DNA of 64,000 bases from an uncultured Roseibium sp. GTDB taxonomy: Bacteria > Pseudomonadota > Alphaproteobacteria > Rhizobiales > Stappiaceae. Numbering within the stretch: the stretch's first letter is position 1; every line of letters starts with the position of its first letter. Below, piece by piece: positions 37,785-46,210 of this stretch. The stretch spans positions 976,001-1,040,000 of the forward strand of contig NZ_OY780957.1 of assembly GCF_963675985.1 (NCBI RefSeq), written 5' to 3'. The notes under the pieces were generated by a model, which saw only the letters and a program-made list of their open reading frames with translations, was not told where the DNA came from and made no database searches. The position numbers and the translations under genes were made by a program.

Positions 37785-37943
37785 TGCTCGTTCCCATTCC
37801 TCATTTTTCACCCCTTCCCGGCGAAGAGGCTCACCTGACCGTCCCGTCTGGCACCCCCCTTAAGGTTCCACCCTGCCGAGAACCCTTCGGTTCAAATCAG
37901 AGCCCGCAAACGCAAGAAGCCGGGTCGGTTTCACGGCCTTACA

Positions 37944-37960
37944 AACAAGGACCGTGCCAA
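37944..37960 (-). promoter_or_regulatory. Sigma-54 promoter candidate for glnK-amtB
   Basis: The minus strand reads TTGGCAC-GGTCC-TTGTT, matching the -24/-12 consensus TTGGCAC-N5-TTGCA except for T instead of C in the -12 element. It lies 160 bases from the glnK start, in the right orientation for a nitrogen-regulated operon. Confidence 0.65.
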
Positions 37961-38074
37961 CTTCGAAAATAGAGTCTGGGAATGGCGGTATTCTGCGGGT
38001 TCTTGGGGCTTCGAACACCAGTTCGACGGTCATTTCCAATAAAGCGCCCGAAATTGAGTCACCGGAAGAGCTCA

Positions 38075-38108
38075 TTTTTTGTGCAAAATTTAATTTTTGC
38101 ACAAAAAA
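38075..38108. promoter_or_regulatory. Perfect AT-rich palindrome upstream of the glnK promoter, possible enhancer
   Basis: TTTTTTGTGCAAAA (38075-38088) and TTTTGCACAAAAAA (38095-38108) are perfect inverted repeats around TTTAAT. It is about 115 bases upstream of the sigma-54 -24 element, a usual enhancer distance, and contains two TGCA half-sites as NtrC boxes do, but spaced 12 rather than the usual 9 bases. It could instead end the DUF924 transcript. The rest of the 37785-38262 gap shows nothing else clear. Confidence 0.45.
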
Positions 38109-38262
38109 TAGGCTAAAACCCTAAGCGAAGCTTAATCTCGATCAATAAAGAGGCAAAAAAATCAGATAAAAGCCATTGTTGACGCCCGGAAGGAGAGCTT
38201 TCAGGCGCCCCTCTTCACTCTACAACACCCGTTTTTATCCGCAGAGCCCTGCAAACGCAGCG

Positions 38263-38814
38263 TCATGCGGAAAATCCGCCGTCGTCCAGAAACGCCTGTT
38301 CCTCCGGCGTGGTCTTCCGTCCGAGCACCGCGTTGCGATGGGGAAAGCGGCCGAAACGACGGATCACGTCCAGATGGATCAGCGCATAGAGGTGAAATTC
38401 CCGGTTACCCGTCTTTCGGAAAAGATCGACGCTTTCCTGCTGCGCATCCATGTCTTCGGCATGTTCGAACGGGAGATAGAAGAAGGCCCGGGCATCCTTG
38501 GGAAAGGCCTTGTCATAACCTGCGGCAACCGCCCGCCTGGCATGGTCCAGCGCCCGGCCGTCCGCCTCGAAGGCGCGCCCGTCGTTGCGAAAGACATTTC
38601 GTGTAAACTGATCGAGCAGCAGGATCAGGGCAAGGGATCCGTGAGCAGTGTCCGCCCAGGCATCGAGTTCCCCTCTCTGTGCGGCCTCGATCGTCGTCAG
38701 GAACCGGTCCCGGATCTTTCGATCGAAAGTGTCGTCGCGGGCAAACCACTTGGAGGCCCCCGCCTGCCACCAGAAATCGAGAATCTCGATCGGATTTGCC
38801 AAAGTCTCGGACAT
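38263..38814 (-). CDS. DUF924 family protein
   Basis: 183 residues. Family signature blocks: ILDFWWQAGASKWFARDDTFD at the start, then LLLDQFTRNVFRNDGRAFEAD and FFYLPFEHAEDMDAQQESV, and the terminal GRKTTPEEQAFLDDGGFS. All-helical TPR-like fold with no known reaction. Cytoplasmic (no signal). Single gene upstream of the glnK regulatory region and divergent from a TusA-like gene. Confidence 0.88.
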   Translation of the reverse strand: MSETLANPIEILDFWWQAGASKWFARDDTFDRKIRDRFLTTIEAAQRGELDAWADTAHGSLALILLLDQFTRNVFRNDGRAFEADGRALDHARRAVAAGYDKAFPKDARAFFYLPFEHAEDMDAQQESVDLFRKTGNREFHLYALIHLDVIRRFGRFPHRNAVLGRKTTPEEQAFLDDGGFSA

Positions 38815-38914
38815 GTTAGACCCTTTTGAAATGATGACAGACGACAGGACCTGTCTGTTGCGATTATATATGACCTAGGCCCGGAAACCCGATCAGACAA
38901 GGAACCCGTTTTCT

Positions 38915-39142
38915 GTGAGCGATGATATCCTGCTGGACTTGAAGGGGCTGAAATGCCCACTGCCGGTTCTGAAAACCCGCAAGGCAATGGCCACTCTGGA
39001 AGCCGGAACCCTGATCACGGTCCTGACGACCGACCCCATGGCCGCGATCGACATTCCCCATTACTGCCAGGAAAACGGTCACCGGTTGGTCAGCGCTGAA
39101 ATGACCGGGGAGGACGGCCGTTTCGTTTTGGAAAAGGGCTGA
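38915..39142 (+). CDS. TusA-family sulfur carrier protein
   Basis: 75 residues, GTG start at 38915. The TusA/SirA signature LKCPLPVLKTRKAM places the sulfur-accepting cysteine at residue 14. The two-layer fold ends with ENGHRLVSAEMTGEDGRFVL. TusA relays persulfide sulfur from cysteine desulfurase for tRNA thiolation, molybdenum cofactor or sulfur oxidation; which one is not visible here. Single gene, convergent with the dehydratase gene. Confidence 0.85.
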   Translation: MSDDILLDLKGLKCPLPVLKTRKAMATLEAGTLITVLTTDPMAAIDIPHYCQENGHRLVSAEMTGEDGRFVLEKG

Positions 39143-39189
39143 GTCCGATTTCCACGCCCTGACCGTCGGTTCAAACCGTGCACCCCGTC

Positions 39190-39483
39190 TCAGGATCCGG
39201 CGAACCGGTCCATTTTCCTTGCCAGCTTGAAATCCAGTTCCGTCAATCCGCCCGCGTCGTGGGTTGCCAGCGTGACCTCGACATCCCGGTACACGTTCGA
39301 CCACTCCGGATGATGGTTCATCTTTTCGGCAACCAGCGCCACACGGCTCATGAAGCCGAAGGCCTCGTTGAAGTCACGGAACCGGAAGCTGCGGGTGATC
39401 GCTTCCCGCCCGTCTACCAGGCACCACATCGGCACCCCCGCCAGTTCCTGTTCCCGTTCCACGTCCGTCAGACGTTCAGCCAT
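39190..39483 (-). CDS. phhB: Pterin-4a-carbinolamine dehydratase
   Basis: 97 residues from the ATG at 39483, nine bases after GGAGG; an ATG two codons earlier at 39489 is too close to that site. The active-site block KMNHHPEWSNVYRDVEVTL is intact. The enzyme dehydrates 4a-hydroxytetrahydrobiopterin to recycle pterin cofactor for aromatic hydroxylases and can also act in alternative folate or moco-related pathways. It overlaps the end of the adenylate cyclase gene by eight bases, so the two are likely cotranscribed. Confidence 0.93.
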   Translation of the reverse strand: MAERLTDVEREQELAGVPMWCLVDGREAITRSFRFRDFNEAFGFMSRVALVAEKMNHHPEWSNVYRDVEVTLATHDAGGLTELDFKLARKMDRFAGS

Positions 39484-40813
39484 CGACATTTCCCTCCTGT
39501 GCAGTGTGCTCCGGTGCCCGGGTCTCGGTTCGTCGCTTCTCGCCGACGAGGAACGCCGTTTTCATATACCCAACGCCCTTGACCTCGATTGGTTCACGGT
39601 CCTCAAACAAAAACACCTGCTGTGTCCGGCTTCGGAAGGCTTCCGTCACCTGAATACGACCCGCTTCGGAGTGTGATTCCATGCGGCTTGCCACATTGAC
39701 CGCATCTCCCCACACATCATAGGAATAGCGGCGTTTGCCGATCACGCCGGCAATGGCCGGGCCGGTATGGATGCCGATGCGCAGATTGAGCCGGACCCCG
39801 TTCAAAGGCTCACAGGCCTTGATCGCCTGCAACATGGAAAGCGCCAGCCGCCCGACGGCGACCGCGGCCTCGTCGGTTCGCCCTTCCAGCCCGCCGACAA
39901 CCATATAGGCATCGCCGATGGTCTTGATCTTTTCCGCCCTCGCCTGTTCGACCAGACGGTCGAAGGAGCGGAACAGGCCGTCGAGATAACCGACGACCTC
40001 ATCGGGCGACAACAGCCGTGCCGCGGGCGTGAAACCGACCAGGTCGGCGAAGAGCACGCTGACATCTTCATGCCGGTCGGCGATGCGTTCCTGAGGATCG
40101 GCCTTCAGCCGGTCGGCAATCGGACGCGGCATGATGGTCTCAAGGAGGGTTTCCGACCGCTCATGCTCGGCCTGCAGCGCGGTTTCCGCGCGGTGCAGGG
40201 CCGTCAGCGCATAGACGATCAGAACCGTGGAAATGATCAGCACGTTGACCATCACCTGCGCCGCGAGATGTCTTCTGAACTCCATGTCATGCGGCATGAC
40301 CGGCCCGACCTCCGGCGCAAACTGATAGGAAACAAGCAGAAGCAGGAGAGCCACCATGAAGACGCCCATGTAAATGCGCCAGTGATGGACGCCGAAGAAG
40401 ATGAAAGCGGCCCCACCAAGCGCGAAATAGGCCTGGGTTCCGCTTTCGAGACCAAGTGCCCAGACCACGAACAGGTTTCCGGCAGCAGTGACCGGAATGA
40501 AATAAAGAGCCGCCGCATTATCGCCGAAACGGTGAAATCGCGACGTCAGCGAAAACAGGACGATCATCACCATGCCGTAGATACTGATCGGCATCAGCTC
40601 GTAAAACGCATGAAGAAGGTTCTGGGCCGTGTGAAAGATATTGTCGGCCACCCCGACCAGCGCGGACACATTGACCACCATCTGACGGCGGCGGACATAT
40701 CTGTCGTTGGAATGAATCCCGGCCGCTGCAAGACGGCGCAGCCAGGATGGGGGACGAATCCCCCCGGCAATCCCGAGCAAGCCCGATGGGAACCGGTCTT
40801 TCATGAATTGCAT
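39476..40813 (-). CDS. Membrane-bound class III adenylate/guanylate cyclase
   Basis: 445 residues. The N-terminal half has about six transmembrane helices, then a short coiled coil (ALHRAETALQAEHERSETLL), then a class III cyclase domain at about residues 245-420. Catalytic elements are present: metal Asp in SVLFADLVGFTP, the second metal Asp and substrate Lys in KIKTIGDAYMVVGG, and DVWGDAVNVASRME with the transition-state Asn. A Lys in EKIK and an Asp in YDVW favour ATP as substrate. The membrane part resembles the MASE2-type or six-helix sensors of other cyclases. It is followed directly by phhB. Confidence 0.88.
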   Translation of the reverse strand: MQFMKDRFPSGLLGIAGGIRPPSWLRRLAAAGIHSNDRYVRRRQMVVNVSALVGVADNIFHTAQNLLHAFYELMPISIYGMVMIVLFSLTSRFHRFGDNAAALYFIPVTAAGNLFVVWALGLESGTQAYFALGGAAFIFFGVHHWRIYMGVFMVALLLLLVSYQFAPEVGPVMPHDMEFRRHLAAQVMVNVLIISTVLIVYALTALHRAETALQAEHERSETLLETIMPRPIADRLKADPQERIADRHEDVSVLFADLVGFTPAARLLSPDEVVGYLDGLFRSFDRLVEQARAEKIKTIGDAYMVVGGLEGRTDEAAVAVGRLALSMLQAIKACEPLNGVRLNLRIGIHTGPAIAGVIGKRRYSYDVWGDAVNVASRMESHSEAGRIQVTEAFRSRTQQVFLFEDREPIEVKGVGYMKTAFLVGEKRRTETRAPEHTAQEGNVDG

Positions 40814-40988
40814 GCCTCCGAACCGGCGAACGACCCGGCCTCTCCAGAATCCGCGAATGTCCGCTTCCTACAGAAAAGGCCGCCCGCGCCCATTTATCAA
40901 GGCCGGACAATGGTCATGCCATGCTGGAGCCGGACCGGGTTTTCGCCATCCCGTTGACAGGGCACGCGCAAACCGCTTTTTCTACCCC

Positions 40989-41444
40989 ATGACCTCAGTT
41001 CTGTTTGTCTGCCTTGGAAACATCTGCCGCTCTCCCCTTGCTGAAGGCATCTTCCGGCAGACCGTGGAACAAGCGGGCCTTTCGGAAAGGGTCCTGATCG
41101 ATTCCGCCGGAACCGGGAACTGGCATCGCGGCAATCCGCCAGATCCCCGTTCCGTCAGCGTGGCCGCCGCAAATGGCATCGATATTTCGGGCCTCAAGGC
41201 GCGGCAGGTGGAAAAGGACGACTTCGACCGGTTCGACCTCATTCTTGCGATGGACCGCGACAACCTCGCCTTCCTGCAAAGAATGCGCGCAGCAGAGCAA
41301 GCGGCCAGGATTCGCCTTTTTCTCCAAGGCCCCGAGCGGGAAGTGCCCGACCCCTACTATGGCGGGGAGGACGGCTTTCAAAACGTGTACGAGCTGGTGA
41401 AGAGCGGCTGCCTGAACCTGCTGGAAGACCTGAAGCTCGCCTGA
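40989..41444 (+). CDS. Low-molecular-weight protein-tyrosine phosphatase
   Basis: 151 residues from the ATG at 40989. The P-loop CLGNICRSP (Cx5R) starts at residue 8 and the general acid Asp is in VPDPYYGG, followed by the usual terminal helix. Such enzymes dephosphorylate tyrosine residues, often on BY-kinases controlling polysaccharide export, or arsenate in related forms. The presence of DPYYGG supports the phosphatase. Likely start of a small plus-strand group ending at 42339. Confidence 0.92.
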   Translation: MTSVLFVCLGNICRSPLAEGIFRQTVEQAGLSERVLIDSAGTGNWHRGNPPDPRSVSVAAANGIDISGLKARQVEKDDFDRFDLILAMDRDNLAFLQRMRAAEQAARIRLFLQGPEREVPDPYYGGEDGFQNVYELVKSGCLNLLEDLKLA

Positions 41445-41523
41445 GCCGCATTGCCGGCAAATTCACACAGACGTCTTGATCGCGATGGTATCGGGAAAAA
41501 ATCCTCGTTCCGGAGACCGTGTC

Positions 41524-41814
41524 ATGAAGCTTTTATGGTGGGGGTTCGCGGCCGTTCTGATTGTCCTGGGGCTTGCCACCGTCTGGATGCCGATACCGAC
41601 CGGCGTGCCGCTCCTAACCCTCGGCGGCATCATCATCATCGGCAGCAGCCGCAGCGCGGCCCGCATGATCCGCAAGCATCGCAGAAACCGGGAAACCCTG
41701 GACAAGGCCTTCTTTTTTTTGGAGGAACGCGCACCCTTGAACCTGGCGCGAATCCTCAAGCGCACGCGTCCCAGAAAGGGCAGCGTCGGAAATCATGAAG
41801 CGCCGCGAACTTGA
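41524..41814 (+). CDS. Small membrane protein of unknown function
   Basis: 96 residues from the ATG at 41524. Two closely spaced hydrophobic helices (LLWWGFAAVLIVLGLATVW and GVPLLTLGGIIIIGSS) joined by MPIPTG, then a strongly basic tail (RMIRKHRRNRETLD and LKRTRPRKG). The layout resembles the PGPGW family of small membrane proteins, but the motif itself is not exact. Role unknown. Confidence 0.6.
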   Translation: MKLLWWGFAAVLIVLGLATVWMPIPTGVPLLTLGGIIIIGSSRSAARMIRKHRRNRETLDKAFFFLEERAPLNLARILKRTRPRKGSVGNHEAPRT

Positions 41815-41889
41815 TCCGCCTCAAAGCAGCCCCAGATAGAAACTGTTTCTCTTTGAGCAACAACACACCGGACGGAAGAGGAGTTCGCT

Positions 41890-42339
41890 ATGGCCGGGAT
41901 TCAAATCGCTCATGACGCATGGGTACTGGTTGGCGATGGTGAGAAGGCGCTGGTCTTCCGAAACGAGGGAGATGAGAAATTTCCGAACTTCCAGGTCATT
42001 CAGATCATGGAAAATGAGAACCCCATGACAAAGGACCAGGGTACGGATGAACCGGGACGCCGCAGCGATGGACCGGGACCGCAGAAGAGCGCCATGGAAC
42101 CGACGGACTGGCATACGATCGAAAAGCACCGCTTTGCCAAGGAGATGGCCGCAGCACTTTACAAGGCCGCCCACAAGGGTCGGTTCTCCGAGTTGGTCGT
42201 CGTCGCACCGCCGATGACGCTCGGCGATCTGCGCAAGGAATTCCACAAGGAGGTCAAGGACAGGATCGTCGCGGAATTCGACAAGACCCTGACCGGTCAT
42301 CCGCCGGCGCAGATCGAAAAGATCCTCACCAAGGCCTGA
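41890..42339 (+). CDS. Host attachment protein, baeRF12-type eRF1-like domain
   Basis: 149 residues. The start IQIAHDAWVLVGDGEKALVF and the end VVVAPPMTLGDLRKEFHKEVKDRIVAEFDKTLTGHPPAQIEKIL are characteristic of the Host_attach family, first linked to plant attachment in rhizobia and structurally related to the central domain of archaeal/eukaryotic release factor 1. A role in ribosome-associated processes has been proposed. Cytoplasmic. Followed by a strong terminator lying inside the convergent phosphatase gene. Confidence 0.87.
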   Translation: MAGIQIAHDAWVLVGDGEKALVFRNEGDEKFPNFQVIQIMENENPMTKDQGTDEPGRRSDGPGPQKSAMEPTDWHTIEKHRFAKEMAAALYKAAHKGRFSELVVVAPPMTLGDLRKEFHKEVKDRIVAEFDKTLTGHPPAQIEKILTKA

Positions 42340-42356
42340 TTAAACCGGCAAACCGG

Positions 42357-43217
42357 TCAACTGTGATCGTGAAACATCTTCAGGAACCGGCGCGCGGAGG
42401 TACGTATCCGCGTGCCGGTTTTTTTTACCCAAACGTGCAGGAGGCGGCCTTTCCGCGTGAACGCTTCATCCAGCGCCCGATCCCCCAGGAAAGCCGGTGG
42501 ACGAACGTAAAACAGGTGATGGGTCACCAGAATCACCAGCAGCGTCAGGCCCCAGGAAATCATTGTGTCCGACAGAAAGTGCCCGCCGAAAGCGATCCGG
42601 TTGACGGACAGGACGAAGGCAAGCGGCAGCACGAAACACAACATGGCGAACCGCCAGGCAACAGGCACCAGAAAGACGGCAGCCACCAGCCATATGCTGG
42701 CGGACGCCTCGCCGGATACGAACGAGCAGTTCGTATCGCACAGGTTCGTCGGCCACCACACCGGCTGGTAGGGCAGGTCACCGCCGAACAGATCGACCAT
42801 GACCGGCCTCGGCCGGCCCCAGTTGTTCTTCAGAATGAGATTGACCAGAACGCCCGGGCCCAGGATCAGCGTCGTCAGCAGGAACAACGGCGCCCGCAAA
42901 GGGACGAGCGGCCGGCGGCCAGGCACCAGGATCTTCAACAGCAACACCGCACAGCTTGCGATCGCAATGATCCTGACGAGATAAGGCCCCAAATGACGAA
43001 GACGGCGGAGGAAGGGCTCGGACTGGGCCCAAAAGCCACTTTCATCGGAATAAAACAGGCCGCTGACCCACATATCAACGGAGGGAAAAGCCAGAAAGAA
43101 CGCCGACACCAGGACGACATAGACCGTGACCGCAGCGATCGGGTGCCGTTTCGCCCGATCGATGGCCTTGCGCCACACGCCATGCAGCCTATTGTGTCGA
43201 AAACTCCGGGCGCTCAT
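42357..43217 (-). CDS. PAP2-family membrane phosphatase
   Basis: 286 residues from the ATG at 43217; a TTG at 43253 would add 12 residues. About six transmembrane helices. The acid phosphatase motifs are all present: KNNWGRPRP (C1), SFVSGEASAS (C2, Ser-Gly with Glu in place of the usual His) and RIAFGGHFLSDT (C3 with nucleophile His). Such enzymes remove phosphates from lipid A, undecaprenyl pyrophosphate or phosphatidate. The CDTNCSFVSGEASA region and extended length resemble lipid A phosphatase LpxE/F-like proteins. Membrane. Confidence 0.85.
   Translation of the reverse strand: MSARSFRHNRLHGVWRKAIDRAKRHPIAAVTVYVVLVSAFFLAFPSVDMWVSGLFYSDESGFWAQSEPFLRRLRHLGPYLVRIIAIASCAVLLLKILVPGRRPLVPLRAPLFLLTTLILGPGVLVNLILKNNWGRPRPVMVDLFGGDLPYQPVWWPTNLCDTNCSFVSGEASASIWLVAAVFLVPVAWRFAMLCFVLPLAFVLSVNRIAFGGHFLSDTMISWGLTLLVILVTHHLFYVRPPAFLGDRALDEAFTRKGRLLHVWVKKTGTRIRTSARRFLKMFHDHS
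42387..42426 (+). terminator. Rho-independent terminator of the host attachment gene
   Basis: CCGGCGCGCGGA (42387-42398) pairs with TCCGCGTGCCGG (42407-42418), with one G-U pair in RNA, and is followed by eight Ts. It is embedded in the last codons of the convergent PAP2 gene. Confidence 0.85.
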
Positions 43218-43315
43218 GCCCTGCTGTTTATACCATTCAATTCGCGCGGCCAATGCTTCTGCCTTGAGGCGATCGGCTTTCGTCCGGGCTCACTTGCCGT
43301 ATCATCAAAACAACC

Positions 43316-43960
43316 ATGACCGACCACCCCTCCCAACCCGCACACTCCGAGCCGGACCGGCCCCTGCTGCATTTCTGGTTCGAATTCGCCTCCACCTACA
43401 GTTACCTGTCGGCCATGCGTGTCGAAACGGTCGCACGCGACCGCGGCGTCCAGCTTGTCTGGCATCCGTTTCTGCTCGGGCCGATCTTCAAGAAACAGGG
43501 TTGGGACACGTCGCCGTTCAATCTTTACCCGGCCAAGGGCCGGCACATGTGGCAGGACATGGAACGGCAATGCGACAAGCTCGGCCTTCCTCTCGTCGTA
43601 CCGGACCCGTTTCCGCAAAACAGCCTGATGGCCGCCCGCATCGCCCATGCCGGCCGGCAATCGCCCTGGATCGGAGCTTTCGTGCGCGCCGTCTTCGACG
43701 CCGAATTCGGTCAGGGACAGGATATTTCCGATCCCGCCCTTCTGGCCGGACTTCTGATGGAAGCAGGAGCGGACGCGAAAACCGTTCTGAAGGAAGCCGA
43801 GTCCATCGACGTCAAGATCGGCCTGCGCGCCGCCGTTTCCGAAGCGGAGACCCTCGGCATCTTCGGGGCGCCCAGTTTCGTCACCGTCAACGGCGATCTC
43901 TATTGGGGCCACGACCGGCTGGAAGACGCCCTCGACGACGCCCTGCTGCTCACCCGTTAG
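43316..43960 (+). CDS. 2-hydroxychromene-2-carboxylate isomerase-like DsbA-fold protein
   Basis: 214 residues. The thioredoxin/DsbA-like fold opens with FWFEFASTYSYLSAMRVE, where serine replaces the redox CxxC as in glutathione-dependent HCCA isomerases, and continues with PFLLGPIFKKQGWDTSPFN and the terminal GAPSFVTVNGDLYWGHDRLE. Characterised members isomerise 2-hydroxychromene-2-carboxylate in naphthalene breakdown, but family members without such pathways are common; no degradation genes are nearby. Cytoplasmic. Confidence 0.85.
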   Translation: MTDHPSQPAHSEPDRPLLHFWFEFASTYSYLSAMRVETVARDRGVQLVWHPFLLGPIFKKQGWDTSPFNLYPAKGRHMWQDMERQCDKLGLPLVVPDPFPQNSLMAARIAHAGRQSPWIGAFVRAVFDAEFGQGQDISDPALLAGLLMEAGADAKTVLKEAESIDVKIGLRAAVSEAETLGIFGAPSFVTVNGDLYWGHDRLEDALDDALLLTR

Positions 43961-44129
43961 CGGCGGATGCCCTGAGACCGGCCTGCTCAGAAAACCGGAA
44001 ATACTTCACCGCTCTTATCGAATTCCATGACCATGTTATGAAGACCGTTCGCTTTGGATGAAACGGACGTCGATTTTCGAGCAGACAATCACCACTCTCT
44101 GAAAATTAAAACGTTAAGGGATATCAATA

Positions 44130-44498
44130 ATGTTGATCTTGAACCCTAAGAATTTCTGGAAACTGGCATCAGCTTCATTTCTCTCAGCAATTTTCTTTTC
44201 GGAATACGCTGTTGCGGAAATGGTCGTTGTAAACAAGAGATATGTTTATGACAGCTCACTTCTTGAGCTGCACGTATACCAGAATGACGGATGCCGAGTA
44301 ACTTTTGACTTTCGATACAAGAACCGTAGCAGCCGAATGTTTCTTTGCGAAGGTGAATGGAACTGGGATGAAGTCGAAAATGTTACGACTTACTTCCGCG
44401 ACAAGTTGAACATTGACAAGAAAGTCAGCTTTCCCGAGGTCATGTCAAAGTCAACGTATCAATGCGTGACGGCCGAAACAGGCGCCGGCAATTGTTGA
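44130..44498 (+). CDS. AT-rich secreted orphan protein
   Basis: 122 residues with a signal peptide (WKLASASFLSAIFFSEYAVA) and cleavage likely after AVA. The mature protein of about 90 residues has four cysteines (DGCRVTF, FLCEGEW, YQCVTAE and the terminal NC), which could form two disulfides. It is preceded by AAGGGATAT. The coding sequence is much AT-richer than its neighbours, suggesting recent acquisition. No family recognised. Confidence 0.6.
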   Translation: MLILNPKNFWKLASASFLSAIFFSEYAVAEMVVVNKRYVYDSSLLELHVYQNDGCRVTFDFRYKNRSSRMFLCEGEWNWDEVENVTTYFRDKLNIDKKVSFPEVMSKSTYQCVTAETGAGNC

Positions 44499-44561
44499 AG
44501 ACGGCCGGCATCGCACCAAGTCATCTTTAAAACACAAGGACGACCCAACGCCAATATTGGC

Positions 44562-45767
44562 CTAGAGTGGGGCTGGCGCATCCGGCTTCATGCCGTTCTC
44601 CCGATAGTCCCGGGCATGTTCAAGCGCCTGGAACAGAAGGGACGGCGATAGAGGTTTCGTCAGCACCTCGAGAAAACCGGCATCTTTCAGCCTTTTGTCT
44701 CCGATCGATTCCATGGCCGCGGTCACCGCGATCAGGGGCACCTTTTCGCCGGTACGCACCGCCAGAAGTTTCTCCGCGACTTCCAGCCCGCTCATGCCCG
44801 GCATATGCAGGTCCAGCAAAGCGGCGTCGAAGGTTCCGGCCGTCAACATCTCGATGGCCGCCGGACCGCTCTCCGCCTCTTCGCAGGTCATGCCGAAGGA
44901 TTCCAGGAGGGCCGACAGGAGCCGCCGGTTGGTGTCATTGTCGTCGACAATCAGGACATGCCGTTCTCCGAGCGGAAGGCAATCGAAATCTTCCCCTGCC
45001 TGCAGGCCGGAAACCGGTTCCTGCGTCTTTGCCGGCGGCACGGTGATCTCGAACCGGCACCCTCCCGACTTCGGGCTCACCAGCCGGAGCTTGCCGCCGA
45101 GGCGCCTGACCAGTTGGGCCGCCCCCCAAAGGCCGAGCCCGGCCCCCTCTCCAGAGGCCCGACCGGTTTCTCCACGCACGAAGGGCGCGAACAGTCGGTC
45201 TCGCTCGGCGGGGTCTATCCCTGGTCCGGTATCCGCAACGCTAATGGTCAGGCCGGTGTCATCCTCCTCTCCCGGAGGAGCGGACCGCACCGTCACGGTG
45301 ACGTTACCTTTGGCAGTATATTTGATGGCATTGTCGATCAGCGTCGTCACCACCCTGCGCAGGGACGCCGCCCGCCCCGCCTCAATCGGCATGCCGGCCG
45401 CGTCGGACACCAGCTCGAAGCGCAGCTCCTTCCGTTCCGCAAGAGGGCGAAACAGATCGAAGACCTCGCGCACCAGAACCGGTGCATCCTTTGCGACTTT
45501 CTCTCCCCGTCGATCCTGCGAATCCGGCCGGATCAGACCTTCCGTCATGTCGCAAAGCGCATCGATGGACTGAAGGAGAATGGAAAGATATTCGCCTTGC
45601 TCCTTGCTCAGCTTGCCCTTGGCGATCAGCTCCGCCGTGGTCTTCATGGCAGCCAGCGGCGTTCGCAGGTCATGCGCAAGCAAGGCGGTTTCATTGCCGT
45701 TTTCAGCCTTCATGTCGGCCAAAACCTGTCTGTTCGTTGCGAGTGCGCAATCGGCCCTTGCCAACAT
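44562..45767 (-). CDS. Soluble hybrid histidine kinase with receiver domain
   Basis: 401 residues. The HisKA H-box is LLAHDLRTPLAAM with His32, the ATPase N-box is LIDNAIKYTA (about 143-152), the G-boxes are DTGPGIDP and GAGLGLWG, and a receiver domain (about 270-390) has phospho-acceptor Asp319 in LLDLHMPGM and Lys in TKPLSP. It lacks a transmembrane or sensory input domain; only about 24 residues precede the H-box. A stop lies just upstream in frame, so the short N-terminus is real. It must receive its signal from another protein. No cognate regulator is adjacent. Confidence 0.88.
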   Translation of the reverse strand: MLARADCALATNRQVLADMKAENGNETALLAHDLRTPLAAMKTTAELIAKGKLSKEQGEYLSILLQSIDALCDMTEGLIRPDSQDRRGEKVAKDAPVLVREVFDLFRPLAERKELRFELVSDAAGMPIEAGRAASLRRVVTTLIDNAIKYTAKGNVTVTVRSAPPGEEDDTGLTISVADTGPGIDPAERDRLFAPFVRGETGRASGEGAGLGLWGAAQLVRRLGGKLRLVSPKSGGCRFEITVPPAKTQEPVSGLQAGEDFDCLPLGERHVLIVDDNDTNRRLLSALLESFGMTCEEAESGPAAIEMLTAGTFDAALLDLHMPGMSGLEVAEKLLAVRTGEKVPLIAVTAAMESIGDKRLKDAGFLEVLTKPLSPSLLFQALEHARDYRENGMKPDAPAPL

Positions 45768-45942
45768 CTTGCCCGGCCGTCATGCTGCAGTCTTCATATC
45801 CCACCCTCACCGGCTTCAGGCCACCTCTCAAGACCCGCTTGAGAAATTTGTATCGCCCGGCAAGCTTTACCCGGACGCCATCATGCCCGAGGAAGTGTTA
45901 GCAAACCTGAAAACCGCCACGAGAGCGCACAAGTAAATGACA

Positions 45943-46210
45943 AGCCCCCATTTCTCTCCCTCCTTATGCCCTGCGCCGGTTCAAACAGGCGATAGGGTAG
46001 GAGGATGGCGCAGTGCGATGTGGGCCATCGAACAAGACATTCGACGCACACTGTCGCCTGTTTCAATCGGCCCGAAGGGTCGCATTTTGGCGGCCGCCTG
46101 CAAGCGAAAGCCGCTTGACCATAGCATCGGCTATGCTCTGCGCGCCTTTCACCCGCATTCGGCTCGCCAAAATGCGACGCAGAGCGCAAGGAGGGAGAGA
46201 AATGGGGGCT
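45943..46210. mobile_element. 268-bp MITE-like palindromic element with 23-bp inverted ends
   Basis: The ends AGCCCCCATTTCTCTCCCTC (plus CTT), 45943-45965, and their exact reverse complement at 46188-46210 form perfect 23-bp terminal inverted repeats. Internal parts pair too: GTCGCATTTTGGCG (about 46078-46091) with CGCCAAAATGCGAC (about 46165-46178), and a small hairpin CATAGC-ATCG-GCTATG. No protein is encoded and no clear target duplication is seen. Each end, read outward, contains AAGGAGGGAGAGAAATGGGG, a ribosome binding site and ATG; at the right end this ATG is the start of the AEC transporter gene. Confidence 0.75.

Noticed and set aside
37880..37920. tRNA-like GGTTCAAATC segment
   Set aside because: It resembles a T-loop, but no acceptor, D or anticodon arms can be folded around it.
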